64,000 nucleotides of DNA from Nostoc sp. PCC 7524 (GCF_000316645.1 NC_019684.1:3005501-3069500); one strand, 5' to 3'; shown: positions 27,722-38,092, numbered from the stretch's first letter. Notes: a model not told the origin generated them from the letters alone. Numbers and translations: made by a program.

Positions 27722-30700
27722 TTATATGTAATTATTCAATGGTAAATTAACAGTAAACAATGTACCAAATCCTTGATTACTTTTTACATGAATTTCACCT
27801 TTATAAATATCTACACATTTTTTAACAATTGCTAGTCCTAAACCAGTACCTACAATATTGCCTACATTTTTGGCACGATGAAAAGTTTCAAATAAATGGG
27901 GTAAATCTTCTGCTGGAATGCCAATTCCCTGGTCTTGAATTTCAAATATGACTCTTTCATGCAAGCAGTTCAGAGAAAAATTGATATCGCTGTTTTCAGA
28001 AGAATATTTAATGGCATTAGAGAGTAAATTGCTCAGAATATGCCCTAGCAATTTATCGTCCATGCAACATATAATGGATTCGCGATCGCTCACAAAATGA
28101 ACTCGTTGATGAATCAGATTCACTTGGATTTCTGCTACCACATGACGGCAGTATGCAACTAAATCAAATTGTCTGGGTGTGAACTCTAGTTTTCCCGCTT
28201 CTGCCTTGCCAATTACCAACACATCATCTAACATCTCAGTCATACGCTTAACAGCAGATTGAATCCGATGTAAGTGTGTTAGTTGTTTTTCCTCTGTCCA
28301 TCGGTGACGGTAGTGTTCGAGTAACTCCGAAGAAGACAAGATGGTACTCAACGGTGTGCGAAATTCGTGGGAAGTCATAGACACAAACCGAGATTTGAGT
28401 TCACTGAGTTCTTTTTCTTTCTCTAGTGCTACTGTGATTTCTTCTTCTAATTGCTTGCGCTCTGTAATGTCTGCTGTGTAGCCAACCAATTCTATGGCGT
28501 TACCTATGTCGTCCCTAACTACCTTACCTTGGTCATACAGCCAACGATAAGTCCCGTCTTGCTGTAAAAACCGATATTCTAGTTTGTATTCCCCTTGTTC
28601 TAAAACATTGGTAAGTTGGGCAAACACGTTGGGTGAGTCTTCTGGGTGGATATAACTAGCCCAAAAGCAAGAATCTTCTGTAAATTGAGCTGCTTCATAG
28701 CCGAATACATCCCTAGCATTTTCACTGATGAACACCGCACCAAAATCACCAGCAGTTTTTCGGGCATAGATGACAGCTGGGCTAGATGTCAATAGATATT
28801 GCAGTCGCTGTTGACTGATTAGTAGTGCTGTTTCGGCTTGTTTACGCTGAGTAATATCTGTCTGAATGCCGATGTAATGGGTGAGTTTACCCGTAGCGTC
28901 ATACACCGGAGAAATATTTAACTCATACCAAAACAGGCTGCCATCTTGACGATAATTTTGCAGAACTACACTACAACCTCTACCGACTTCCATAGCAGCA
29001 TTGAGTTCTTCTAACCCTGGTTGATTAATATCTGCACTTTGGAATGAACGAAAATTGCGCCCAATTACCTCATCTGCTGAGTAGCCAGTCATTGATTCAA
29101 AGGCTGGATTAACATAAATAATGGGGCCGTTAGGGATGCTAGCATCAGCAATGATCATGCCATTATTACTAGCCGCGATCGCTCGATCACGCAGTCGTAA
29201 ACCTTCTTCTACTTGCTTGCGCTGAGTAATGTCAGTATGAATACATACAGTGCCGATAATTTTACCACTAGCATCTTTAATGGCATCACAACGCAGGTAA
29301 ACTGGCATCATCTTACCTGTGCGCGATCGCATCGTCACTTCCCCCCGCCAAGACTGACCACTATGAACACTATTCAGTATCTGGCGGCGTTCTAAAGACT
29401 GCTGAAAAATTATCCATCCTCCCCCAGCCGCCCGTAATTCATCTACGTCATAACCGTATAGATGCTTAAATGCTCGGTTAACATAAATACCATTTCCCAT
29501 GATATCGCCGATAGCAACAGCGTCACTGGTGCTTTCTATGGCTTTGTGAAAGCGTAACAAAGACTCTTCGACTAATTTGCGCTCGGTGATGTCTGTTGAT
29601 ATGCCACACACCGCGAAAATCTCACCAGTTGAGTCTTTGAGAGGAAATTTGATAGATAAGTAGGTGCGTAAACTATCCGCTTGTGTGGTGATTTCTTCTA
29701 CTTCTAGGGCTTGGCCAGTCGTTAGTACATGAGCATTATTCTTGGCGAATTCATCAGCGATATAACGGGGCCAAATATCATATATACTTTTGCTAATGAT
29801 TTGTTCTTGAGTTAAATTCAGTAATTTTTCACCTTGACGATTGAGTAACAGGTATTTATTTTCAGCATCTAATACATGAATCACCGTTGGTGAATTATCT
29901 AGAATTGCCTGTAACCGCTCCTGCGTCTCCCTCAATACCATCTCTGCCTGTTTGCGAGCAGTGATATCTCTATCTATGCCTCTGTAGCCGCAAAATTTCC
30001 CCTGACTATCAAAGATTGGTACACCACTGGTTTCTAGAATCACTAAGTGACCATCTTTATGAACATTGATGTTCTCTAGACATTTAAATGGTTGTTGTGT
30101 GGCTACAATTGACTCAAAAACTTGCGTTACCCGCTCAACTTCTTCTGGTGGTAGCAATTCAAACGCACTTTTACCTATTAACTCTTGTGGTTCGTAACCT
30201 AAAATATCTCTGACTTTGGGACTGACATAGGTATAAATCACATTTTTATCAACTTCCCATACCCAATCACTGCTAGCCTCAACTAAGTTACGGAATCTTT
30301 CTTGGCTACGTCGCAGTGCTGTTTCAGTTTGTTTGCGTTGAATACCAAGAGCGATCGCATCGGCAGCAATTCCCAAAGCTTGGAAAGTAGATGCGCTTAA
30401 TGCTTGGCGAGCAAACATGGCAATCACTCCCAATACTTCCCCCTCCACAATCAAGGGATAGCCAGCAAAAGCAACCATCCCTTCTTGCTTCGCCCACTCT
30501 TTGTTACTGACACGCGGATCATCCTGTACAGAGTTGGTGAGGTGGGGTTTAGCTTCTTGGGCAATTAAACCGATTTTGAATTCACCTACTGCTACACGCT
30601 GATGCTGCCCATTTATGTGGGTGTACATCCCGGAACTGACTTGTAACTCTAAGACATTCTCTTGTTTTTTTAGTAGCCAAATCCGCGCAAAAGCAGCATC

Positions 30701-32110
30701 TAAATGTTTGACTACAGCTGCGGTGCAGTGACGCATCAACTCTTGCAAACTCCAACTGTGGGTGAGAATGCCATCTACCTCCGCCCGAAAATCTGCTAAC
30801 TGGATGCGCTCTGCTAATTCTTCCTGTGTGGATTTGTGATCATGGATATCTGTATTTGTGCCGAACCAATTGACTATGTTGCCTGCTGGATCTCGTAAAG
30901 GTACAGCACGGACTAAATGCCAGCGATAGATACCAGAACTCATTGTCAAAAGACGAAATTCCACTTCGTAATTTGCACCTGTAGCTAAACACTTACTCCA
31001 AGTTGCTAAACATATAGGTAGATCATCAGGATGTATAAATTTTTGCCATTGGCTATCTAGTATTTCTTCTAGGGTGCAGCCAAAGTATTCCAGGGTGCGG
31101 TGGTTGACATACTCAAGGGAACCATCTGGACGAGCAATCCACACTTGTTGCGGGATGGATTCTACTAAAAACCGAAACCGTTCTTCGCTGTTTGCTAGAG
31201 CTTCCTGTGTCTGCTGGCGTTCAGTAATATCTTCAAAAGTGCCGAGTACGCCAATGACATTACCTCCAGCATCGTGAAGTGGTACTTTATTCGTTTCTAA
31301 CCAAATTTGTGTACCATCTGCTTGGTGTAGAGGTTCAATGATGCGATATTCAGGGGTATTGCTCTCCATTACCCTCATGTCACATTCTCGGTAACAGTCA
31401 GCATCGAGATGGTTGGGAAGTAAGTCGTAATCTGTTTTGCCGATAATCTCTTCTGGATGCTCCAAGCCTAGCATCTGGGCAAAGTGGCGATTACAGCCTA
31501 AGAACACAGAGTTTCTATCTTTCCAAAAAATACACTGGGGAACTGTATTCATGATTAGTTGCAACATTTGCTGAGATTGCCATAACTGCTCAGGTGCAAC
31601 TGTATCTATTCCCGATACAAACTGCTGATTTAATGACTGTAAAACCAGGTTATGTTTTGCTAATTGCGTTTCTAGTTCTGGATTCACCTGCTGTGGGTTA
31701 ACTGTTGCTTGCAATGCCTGACAAATACTTGCAGGTGTCACCGTTCCAAGCAATTGAGCTTGTTCGTCTACTACTAACAAGCAACTTGATTGATGTCTGT
31801 TGAATAATGAAAATACTGTAGTGATATTCTGCAAATTTGACAGTTTATAGCTAATAACTGTCGAATCTTGCATGACAGCAGAAATTGGAGTCTTTTGGTA
31901 ATTAATGCCCGTAGCTACAAGTTTGACTACATCTTGATCTGATAAGTATCCTACTACCTGCGGATCTGTGACTATAACGATGCCAGTACCTTGTTCTGCC
32001 ATTAGTGAAATTACTTCTGACACTGGTGTTTCCGGCTCAACCGTCAGTGGCGAACAGTCAATAATTGACATCAAGCATCGTAGCCAGAGAAGTTGAGGTG
32101 GTGAATACAT
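27722..32110 (-). CDS. Multi-sensor histidine kinase (CBS, PAS repeats, GAF)
   Basis: A 1462-residue kinase with an unusually long input part. A pair of CBS domains spans residues 14-135 (EVISLMAEQGTGIVIVTD, VVDEQAQLLGTVTPASI). Two PAS domains lie at about 175-430, a GAF domain at about 440-590 (LAERIQLADF, LQELMRHCTAAVVKHLDAAF), then five PAS domains at about 600-1225, most ending in a PAC motif such as DITERK or DITQRK. The kinase core has H-box SMTSHEFRTPLSTILSSSEL, N-box LSNLLSNAIKYSS, G1 DQGIGI and G2 GTGLGLAIV. No membrane span, so it senses cytoplasmic signals; CBS domains suggest adenine-nucleotide input. First gene of the operon with REC-EAL and REC-kinase genes. Confidence 0.9.
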   Translation of the reverse strand: MYSPPQLLWLRCLMSIIDCSPLTVEPETPVSEVISLMAEQGTGIVIVTDPQVVGYLSDQDVVKLVATGINYQKTPISAVMQDSTVISYKLSNLQNITTVFSLFNRHQSSCLLVVDEQAQLLGTVTPASICQALQATVNPQQVNPELETQLAKHNLVLQSLNQQFVSGIDTVAPEQLWQSQQMLQLIMNTVPQCIFWKDRNSVFLGCNRHFAQMLGLEHPEEIIGKTDYDLLPNHLDADCYRECDMRVMESNTPEYRIIEPLHQADGTQIWLETNKVPLHDAGGNVIGVLGTFEDITERQQTQEALANSEERFRFLVESIPQQVWIARPDGSLEYVNHRTLEYFGCTLEEILDSQWQKFIHPDDLPICLATWSKCLATGANYEVEFRLLTMSSGIYRWHLVRAVPLRDPAGNIVNWFGTNTDIHDHKSTQEELAERIQLADFRAEVDGILTHSWSLQELMRHCTAAVVKHLDAAFARIWLLKKQENVLELQVSSGMYTHINGQHQRVAVGEFKIGLIAQEAKPHLTNSVQDDPRVSNKEWAKQEGMVAFAGYPLIVEGEVLGVIAMFARQALSASTFQALGIAADAIALGIQRKQTETALRRSQERFRNLVEASSDWVWEVDKNVIYTYVSPKVRDILGYEPQELIGKSAFELLPPEEVERVTQVFESIVATQQPFKCLENINVHKDGHLVILETSGVPIFDSQGKFCGYRGIDRDITARKQAEMVLRETQERLQAILDNSPTVIHVLDAENKYLLLNRQGEKLLNLTQEQIISKSIYDIWPRYIADEFAKNNAHVLTTGQALEVEEITTQADSLRTYLSIKFPLKDSTGEIFAVCGISTDITERKLVEESLLRFHKAIESTSDAVAIGDIMGNGIYVNRAFKHLYGYDVDELRAAGGGWIIFQQSLERRQILNSVHSGQSWRGEVTMRSRTGKMMPVYLRCDAIKDASGKIIGTVCIHTDITQRKQVEEGLRLRDRAIAASNNGMIIADASIPNGPIIYVNPAFESMTGYSADEVIGRNFRSFQSADINQPGLEELNAAMEVGRGCSVVLQNYRQDGSLFWYELNISPVYDATGKLTHYIGIQTDITQRKQAETALLISQQRLQYLLTSSPAVIYARKTAGDFGAVFISENARDVFGYEAAQFTEDSCFWASYIHPEDSPNVFAQLTNVLEQGEYKLEYRFLQQDGTYRWLYDQGKVVRDDIGNAIELVGYTADITERKQLEEEITVALEKEKELSELKSRFVSMTSHEFRTPLSTILSSSELLEHYRHRWTEEKQLTHLHRIQSAVKRMTEMLDDVLVIGKAEAGKLEFTPRQFDLVAYCRHVVAEIQVNLIHQRVHFVSDRESIICCMDDKLLGHILSNLLSNAIKYSSENSDINFSLNCLHERVIFEIQDQGIGIPAEDLPHLFETFHRAKNVGNIVGTGLGLAIVKKCVDIYKGEIHVKSNQGFGTLFTVNLPLNNYI

Positions 32111-32390
32111 AGATGATAATGATAGCTACTATTAAAGAATAGTTATCTAAAGCAGATGCCTTAGCTCCTGTGTAATATTTTGATGCTAAATAAATAATAA
32201 TATCTGGCGTATAAATACTGTAAAGTTAGTATGAAGAAATACAACAAATAAATCTTCCCAATTTTACAGTGATAGAACCTGCTGTTAGTCGATGGGCAAA
32301 GCCCAGCCTTTCCTACGGTTCTCTACAAATAGGGCGATCGCTAGATATATTGGCTAAAACTACAAAAAATGTGAAATTTACAAATATTAT
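32111..32390. other. Gap between two minus-strand units
   Basis: About 280 bases. It holds the upstream region of the sensor-kinase operon and a small hairpin repeat (GGGCAAAGCCC) near 32293. No gene or RNA recognised. Confidence 0.4.
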
Positions 32391-35117
32391 TTATTTATTG
32401 GTCTGATTTTGACTATCTAACTTGAATCTTTGTTCACCATAACGCAACAACCTTTCTATCGCAGCTAAACGATTGTCCCAAGCTTTGACTTGGTAGGTAT
32501 TATCCTTTCCTTGCTGACGCATCCATACCCGAAACTGAGTTTGAAAGCGTGTTATAGCGGCTCGTGTTGTTAGCAATTTACTTGTAGAAGGTGCAGCCGC
32601 TAACTGATTTAAAGCATTTTTAACTACTTCTGCTTGATGATGAAACTCTAAAATTTTTGATGGCGATATTTGCAGTTTTTCCTTTTGCAACACCAACTGC
32701 CATTCTCGTTGTAAAGCAATGTAACGTGTTACAGCAGAATTAAAAGGATGACGATGAGGAATAGGTTCGCTAATTGCAGATGGCACCTGTCCTTGAGTAT
32801 TACTAAACAATTGATGTAGTTCGTTGTTTAAATTTTCTGCGGCAAACAATGCGTAACCACTGACTTGTAAATCTCTAATTAGTTGCAGTTGATCAAATGC
32901 TCCCATTGTTGGTAAAGACAGCAAACGAATTCCTGGTACTAATAAAGTAGAACCTAATTGAGTCGAAGCTATCCAAGGTTGTGCTAGGGTTTGAAATCGC
33001 ACAGTATCTTGGGCATAAGTCATGGGAATAATTAAATCTATGTCCCCTCGTCGCGCCCAAACTTCCCAATGTTGTTGTAGCTTCTGGATGCGTTCGGCTT
33101 CTGGTAGGGGAAATACCGCCACTGACAAAATTAAATTAGTTCGTTTTTGACGCAACATTTGGGAGACTTGAGCCACAAAACTATCCACTTGCTGAGTCCG
33201 AAATGCTGTCCATTGCTGCCACAATTGGACTTGAGCGGGAGTAATACTAATTGGGTCTACACCTGTCAATTGTTGGAACTGCGCTCTTGCGGCTTTACCA
33301 TAGCCATAGGTGCGTCCTGCACTGGGATCTTGAAAGGGATAGCGGATGTAGTCTAGCTGTAAGCCATCGACCTGATATTCGGTAACAATCTCCTCGTATA
33401 GCTTGAGTAAATATTGCCGCAATTCGGGATTAGCTGGATCAAAAAAGGGCTTTGTCTGACCGATGGGAATAGTATTCCCTTGTTGATCATTGTTAGCCCA
33501 ATCAGGATGAGCCGCCAGCACAGGCCCTGGATAATTAGTATCCAGGTTCAGTAGTTGATTATGACGCTGATTACCAGCCGCAAACACCCAAACCCAAGCG
33601 TGTAATTCCATCCCTCGTTGATGGGCTAATTTCACCCCAGAGGCTAGGGGGTTCCAATCCCGAATTAAGGGGTTTTGCTGCGGTGCAACTCGGCTGGGAT
33701 AAATGGGATAACCAGCATTGACAGTTTCAAAAAAGATAGTATTAATTCCCGCTTGTGCTAGCCGATCAAAAATTTTCGCCAGTCCTTTTTCGCTACCAGC
33801 CCGGACTATTGTGCCTCTATCTAACCAAACTGCGCGAATTTCTGCGGTAGCTAATCTCCTATCAGTAGGAAACTGTTTCCATAAATTTGTTCTCGCTGCT
33901 AGCCATTGTTGACGCGCTAGCGCGTAATTTTTATTAGCTATTAATCTGGGTAAGTTTTTGGCTACTACTCTAGCTTGAGCTAATACTTGCTCTTTGTTGG
34001 CTGTAGGTGCGCCAAATCTAGTAGCCACCAATTGTGTATCTTCTCCCTTGAGAGAGTGAGATTGATTGGTGCTAGGTGCATTGGCTGATGCCGCTAAATG
34101 GGCGCTTTCGATTCTACCAATCAGATTGTCTAGCTGTTGTTGCATAGCAGCTACTTCACTCTGATTAATCGGTGTATTGGAATTAGGGAGAACATCCCAA
34201 CGTACTGTTTGTTCTAGTTGATCGATGGCTTCGTCTTGTTTGGGGGGAGTGGGGATTGGGGAGGAGCCACTGCGTTGGGCGGCTATGCCGACTTGTAGCA
34301 AGTGGCGTTGGGGATTGGGGATTGGGGATTGGGCATTGGGGGAAGTGGGGCAGTTTGGGGCGGTGGTGGTTGGGGTTTGGTTGCTATTTGCTGGGGTTGA
34401 TAGATGACGATTGAGTGAGGCTTTTAACCAAGCAATATCTAATTCGGCGGTGGAGGCTGCATCTGTTCCCCAGCGCCAACCTAATAAGGTGGAACGCTCT
34501 GTTGATACTACGGCCGCTGGATTATCTTGGGCATTCCAGACAGCAATAACTTTTCCATCACTATCATTGGGAACTAAAACGCCGCCATGCACTTGACCAA
34601 ACAGCCCATTTTGGGTGAGCCAGTTTGGTATTTTGGTTTTCGGTGGGTTGAGCTTTTGTGTATCTTTCAGGCTAAATCCCCAATAGCTGCCTAAAAGATT
34701 TTTGAGTAACTCCCGGACTCCGGGGGCTGACAGACTACCTACAGGGCCGCTAGCAATCAAGTTACCGCCCTTGTTCATCCATGTTTGTAAAGCGATCGCT
34801 TGGGCTGGTGTTAATGTTTCAATATTGGGTAAGAATAACAGTCTGCGATCGCCCCAATCTGCAACACTCCTCACATTAGACAGGGGCAGCACACAATACG
34901 GTACACCAATTGTCTGTAAGCGTTTGGTAATTCCTGCCCAATGTTGGGCATTTTCTTCACTCTGTACTACGCTCAGTACAGGTGCTGCCGTTGCTGGTTT
35001 TACTATCTGAATAGGCAAAAAAATACCAATAATAAATTGAGCCGTGAAAATGAAGAATCTCTGATTTTTCAATGACAATTTTAGATTTTTTTTCTTGTGT
35101 TGTCCCTGATTCTTCAC
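32391..35117 (-). CDS. GHL10-type glycoside hydrolase (DUF187), exported
   Basis: A 908-residue protein. The N-terminus has a basic stretch and a membrane/signal segment (FIFTAQFIIGIFLPIQIVKP ATA). Residues 45-240 form a ThuA/GATase-like module (LLFLPNIETLTPAQAIALQT). The catalytic part (about 430-760) has EIRAVWLDRGTIVRAG, INTIFFETVNAGYPIYPS, ELHAWVWVFAAGN, VDGLQLDYIRYPFQ and IDLIIPMTYAQD, the TIM-barrel of the GHL10 family. A helical tail follows. Residues of about 255-300 are encoded by GGGGATT heptamers and a small dispersed repeat ([20 protein letters not shown]), a linker made of inserted repeats. GTG start at 35117. Substrate unknown; cell-wall or exopolysaccharide is likely. Confidence 0.85.
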   Translation of the reverse strand: MKNQGQHKKKNLKLSLKNQRFFIFTAQFIIGIFLPIQIVKPATAAPVLSVVQSEENAQHWAGITKRLQTIGVPYCVLPLSNVRSVADWGDRRLLFLPNIETLTPAQAIALQTWMNKGGNLIASGPVGSLSAPGVRELLKNLLGSYWGFSLKDTQKLNPPKTKIPNWLTQNGLFGQVHGGVLVPNDSDGKVIAVWNAQDNPAAVVSTERSTLLGWRWGTDAASTAELDIAWLKASLNRHLSTPANSNQTPTTTAPNCPTSPNAQSPIPNPQRHLLQVGIAAQRSGSSPIPTPPKQDEAIDQLEQTVRWDVLPNSNTPINQSEVAAMQQQLDNLIGRIESAHLAASANAPSTNQSHSLKGEDTQLVATRFGAPTANKEQVLAQARVVAKNLPRLIANKNYALARQQWLAARTNLWKQFPTDRRLATAEIRAVWLDRGTIVRAGSEKGLAKIFDRLAQAGINTIFFETVNAGYPIYPSRVAPQQNPLIRDWNPLASGVKLAHQRGMELHAWVWVFAAGNQRHNQLLNLDTNYPGPVLAAHPDWANNDQQGNTIPIGQTKPFFDPANPELRQYLLKLYEEIVTEYQVDGLQLDYIRYPFQDPSAGRTYGYGKAARAQFQQLTGVDPISITPAQVQLWQQWTAFRTQQVDSFVAQVSQMLRQKRTNLILSVAVFPLPEAERIQKLQQHWEVWARRGDIDLIIPMTYAQDTVRFQTLAQPWIASTQLGSTLLVPGIRLLSLPTMGAFDQLQLIRDLQVSGYALFAAENLNNELHQLFSNTQGQVPSAISEPIPHRHPFNSAVTRYIALQREWQLVLQKEKLQISPSKILEFHHQAEVVKNALNQLAAAPSTSKLLTTRAAITRFQTQFRVWMRQQGKDNTYQVKAWDNRLAAIERLLRYGEQRFKLDSQNQTNK
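34230..34385. repeat. Heptamer array and dispersed hairpin repeat inside a coding sequence
   Basis: GGGGATTGGGGAT-type heptamers at about 34243-34260 and 34306-34345 surround a copy of the GCCACTGCGTTGGGCGGC repeat at 34265-34306. The reading frame of the glycoside hydrolase passes through all of it uninterrupted, yielding a Pro/Asn/Gln-rich linker. Confidence 0.8.
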
Positions 35118-35214
35118 TACTACTCACTCCCCATTTATTATTTCTTTATTATTTATGAGGCAGTATACCAATAATTCACCTCCGAAGAATGACTGATATT
35201 TAACAATCAATCAT

Positions 35215-36546
35215 TCACGCCTCACTAATACAGGTTTTGATTAGTTCTTCTACACCTGCTACTGGGAAAATTTTTGTCTGTAATTTCTGACCTACTTCCG
35301 CAACACTGATATCATCTAGAAACACTAATTCCCCATATTTAAGCATGACATTTGGTAGCAAAATTCCTGCACCTAAATCTTGCCCTTGTAGATTTAAAAG
35401 TAAGTCATGTCCTGTAATTAAGCCTGTTACACTAATAGCTTGTCCCCAATAATCACTATTGAGAGCTTGCATATTTATTTCTAAACCTGTAACTGCATTC
35501 AAGCGTTTGACAATGGGTTGAAAGGCTTTTTCGACTGCATTACCCACAACCCAAGTTAATTTTTTAGGATAGGCAATTTTTGCAGGCAATAATTCCGCCG
35601 CCGCTATTTCAAATTGTTTAATAAATAAGCGAATTGAACCCACACCATTTTCAATTTGTGGATACTCTTCGTATTCAGATTCACTGGGTAAATCTGCCCC
35701 AGCAATCAAAAACCATTCATCAGCTAACCAAGCAATATTAGAGCCAGATTTTTGGCGAAATTCTCTTGTTAGTAATCGTACTTGGGCAATTACTTCTTGA
35801 GCTTTTTCTGGAGTTACAGGAATGAGTTCGTCTTGTTCTGGACGGAATTTGGTTAAACCTAATGGCACGACTGCCACCGATGCCACAGTAGGCACTTCAC
35901 CAGTATAAAATGACGCTAAATCCCGTAGGGTTTGTTCCAGGTGTTGTCCATCATTTATACCAGGACAGACAACTACTTGAGCATGAATTTGCAAGCGTCT
36001 GGCTTGGAACCACCGCAACTGTTCTAAGATTTGTCCAGCACGCTGATTTTTGAGTAGTCTAATTCTGATGTCGGGTGCTGTGGCATGAACCGACACATAC
36101 AATGGAGACAGGCGCATTTGTTCAATGCGTTGCCATTCCCTTTCCGGTAAATTAGTCAGGGTTAAATAAGAGCCATATAAAAAGCTGAGACGGTAATCAT
36201 CGTCTTTTAAATACAAGCTAGAACGCTTACCGGGTGGTTGTTGATCAATAAAGCAGAATGGGCAACGATTATTGCACTGAATTAACCCATCAAACAACGC
36301 CGTCTCAAATTCTAACCCCAGGTCTTCGTCGTAGTCTTTTTCAATTTCAATATAATGAGTCTTGCCAGAGGCATCTAAAACTTCTAATTCTATAAATTCA
36401 TCTGAGCAGAGAAATTTATAATCAATTAAATCACGGGGCTGTGTACCATTGATAGCTGCGATCGCATCGCCTACTTCAAAACCGATTTCAGCTGCGATCG
36501 AGTCTGGTAATACTTTAGTAATTTTGGCAGGACGAATAGTAGACAT
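35215..36546 (-). CDS. PDZ-radical SAM protein (DUF512 / TIGR03279)
   Basis: A 443-residue cyanobacterial protein. An N-terminal PDZ-like region (KVLPDSIAAEIGFEVGDAIA AINGTQP) is followed by a radical-SAM core whose cysteines are CNNRCPFC, with FIDQQPPGKRSSLYLKDDDY after it, then the DUF512 C-terminal half (LAGADLPSESEYEEYPQIEN, GHDLLLNLQGQDLG). The iron-sulfur cluster should be held by the three cysteines. The reaction is not established. ATG 36546 is chosen over an in-frame TTG 21 bases earlier. It is conserved across cyanobacteria and probably housekeeping. Confidence 0.88.
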   Translation of the reverse strand: MSTIRPAKITKVLPDSIAAEIGFEVGDAIAAINGTQPRDLIDYKFLCSDEFIELEVLDASGKTHYIEIEKDYDEDLGLEFETALFDGLIQCNNRCPFCFIDQQPPGKRSSLYLKDDDYRLSFLYGSYLTLTNLPEREWQRIEQMRLSPLYVSVHATAPDIRIRLLKNQRAGQILEQLRWFQARRLQIHAQVVVCPGINDGQHLEQTLRDLASFYTGEVPTVASVAVVPLGLTKFRPEQDELIPVTPEKAQEVIAQVRLLTREFRQKSGSNIAWLADEWFLIAGADLPSESEYEEYPQIENGVGSIRLFIKQFEIAAAELLPAKIAYPKKLTWVVGNAVEKAFQPIVKRLNAVTGLEINMQALNSDYWGQAISVTGLITGHDLLLNLQGQDLGAGILLPNVMLKYGELVFLDDISVAEVGQKLQTKIFPVAGVEELIKTCISEA

Positions 36547-36581
36547 GAGTCCAAAGTCAACACTCAATAGTCATTATTAAG

Positions 36582-36806
36582 AAGGCAGAAGGCAGAGGGC
36601 AGAGGGCAGAGGGCAGAAGGAAATCCCCATAAATAAATTTAGGGGATTTAACAAGGACATCGTATTTTTTGCGCTACGCGCCTCAAAATACATTTTCAAC
36701 TTTTGTTCATAAATGAATTTAGGAGCTTGTGACCCTTTTGGCAGAGGGCAAAAATTGCATTTTCCCCCTTCTGCCTTCTGCCTCCTGCCCTCTGCCTTTC
36801 TTTGGT
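36582..36806. repeat. Opposed heptamer arrays around an AT-rich core
   Basis: GGCAGAA/GGCAGAG units at about 36583-36620 face TTCTGCC/CTCTGCC units at about 36767-36800, so the two arrays are complementary over roughly 35 bases and could fold into a long hairpin. The core of about 145 bases contains the palindromic GCGCTACGCGC and no gene. Confidence 0.6.
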
Positions 36807-36851
36807 CAATAGTCAACAGTCCAATAACTAATGACTATCGACCATGGGCTA

Positions 36852-37814
36852 TTAACTATTGTTCAACAGTCCGGCACTAATTGCACCCAAGATTACCACA
36901 CCAAATATCAACCGATACCAAATAAATACCCAAGTGCTTTGAGTTTTCAGGAAGCGTAGTAACCCTGCGATCGCAATATAAGAGAAGATAGCCGCCGAAA
37001 TTACTCCCGCCACCAGGGAAATTATCGCCCCATCCCCCAAACTTGTGCCTAAAGCATCTTTTAATGACACTAACCCGGCTAAGGTAATGGCGGGAATCCC
37101 TAATAAAAAAGAAAACCTCGCGGCGGTTTCTCGTTGTAAACCCATAAATAATCCCCCAGTCAGGGTAGAACCAGAACGAGATACACCAGGAACTAAAGCT
37201 AATGCTTGAGTTACACCCATGAGTAGCCCGTCTTTCATTGTCAGGTGTTCAAAATCTCGCTGACGCTGGCCGAGTTTTTCTGCCAATCCCAATAAAATTG
37301 ACATGACAATCGAAGCAATCGCGATCGCACCTAAGCTTCTAATGGGTGAATTATCAAAGTCAGGAATAAATCTTTTAATTAACAGTCCACATACCAAAAT
37401 GGGTAAGGTTCCCAAAAGAATCCCCAATAATAGGCGCAAGTCATAGTCATCATAATTTTTTTGCGCGATCGCTCTAGTTGCCCCCTGGATAATTCTGGTT
37501 AAATCTTCCCAGAAATACCACAACACGGCGGCTATACTACCCAGCTGAATCACAGCCGTGAACGCCACCCCCGGATCACCCCAGCCTAGGGCTACTGGTA
37601 CTACTTTTAAATGGGCTGTGCTACTAATCGGCAGAAACTCAGTCATACCTTGCACAAAGCCTAAAACAATCGCTTGCAAAATATTCATTTGTTGTACCCC
37701 AGTTGTTCCTGGGTTAGCTGGGGTACTGAGAACTTTTAAGGGAAATGCCACTACAGATAAAGCAGCAGAAGCTGCACCAAGAAGCACAAACCACTGACGT
37801 TTAAATAAAATCAT
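36852..37814 (-). CDS. uppP: Undecaprenyl-diphosphatase
   Basis: A 320-residue integral membrane protein of the UppP/BacA family, which releases undecaprenyl phosphate from its diphosphate for reuse in cell-wall synthesis. The two signature regions are intact: GFVQGMTEFLPISSTAHLKV (catalytic Glu/Ser motif) and VPGVSRSGSTLTGGLFMGL. Compared with the enterobacterial protein there is an extra N-terminal hydrophobic segment before MNILQAIVLGFVQG, typical of cyanobacterial forms. ATG 37814 is used; a TTG 30 bases earlier is less likely. Stands alone. Confidence 0.92.
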   Translation of the reverse strand: MILFKRQWFVLLGAASAALSVVAFPLKVLSTPANPGTTGVQQMNILQAIVLGFVQGMTEFLPISSTAHLKVVPVALGWGDPGVAFTAVIQLGSIAAVLWYFWEDLTRIIQGATRAIAQKNYDDYDLRLLLGILLGTLPILVCGLLIKRFIPDFDNSPIRSLGAIAIASIVMSILLGLAEKLGQRQRDFEHLTMKDGLLMGVTQALALVPGVSRSGSTLTGGLFMGLQRETAARFSFLLGIPAITLAGLVSLKDALGTSLGDGAIISLVAGVISAAIFSYIAIAGLLRFLKTQSTWVFIWYRLIFGVVILGAISAGLLNNS

Positions 37815-38092
37815 GAGTCTACCTGCGATCGCTGTGATTACCAATAATTAAACAAACAACTATCTCAGCAAGTTGCCAGGAAAATCACCCCACAAAGCAT
37901 CTCATGTTCTAGTTAGCTGTGCAAGAAGAGAAAGCAAAGAAGAAGCAGGGGGAGCAGAGGAGGTAAATTCTTCCTTGTCTCTCCTTGTCTTTCCCAGATC
38001 CTCATCCCGTAGTAATATAAATATGCCCCCCAGGGGGATTTTTACGTATGGTATTTTGTTTAATATAAAGTTTAGTAACAATTATTAAAATT

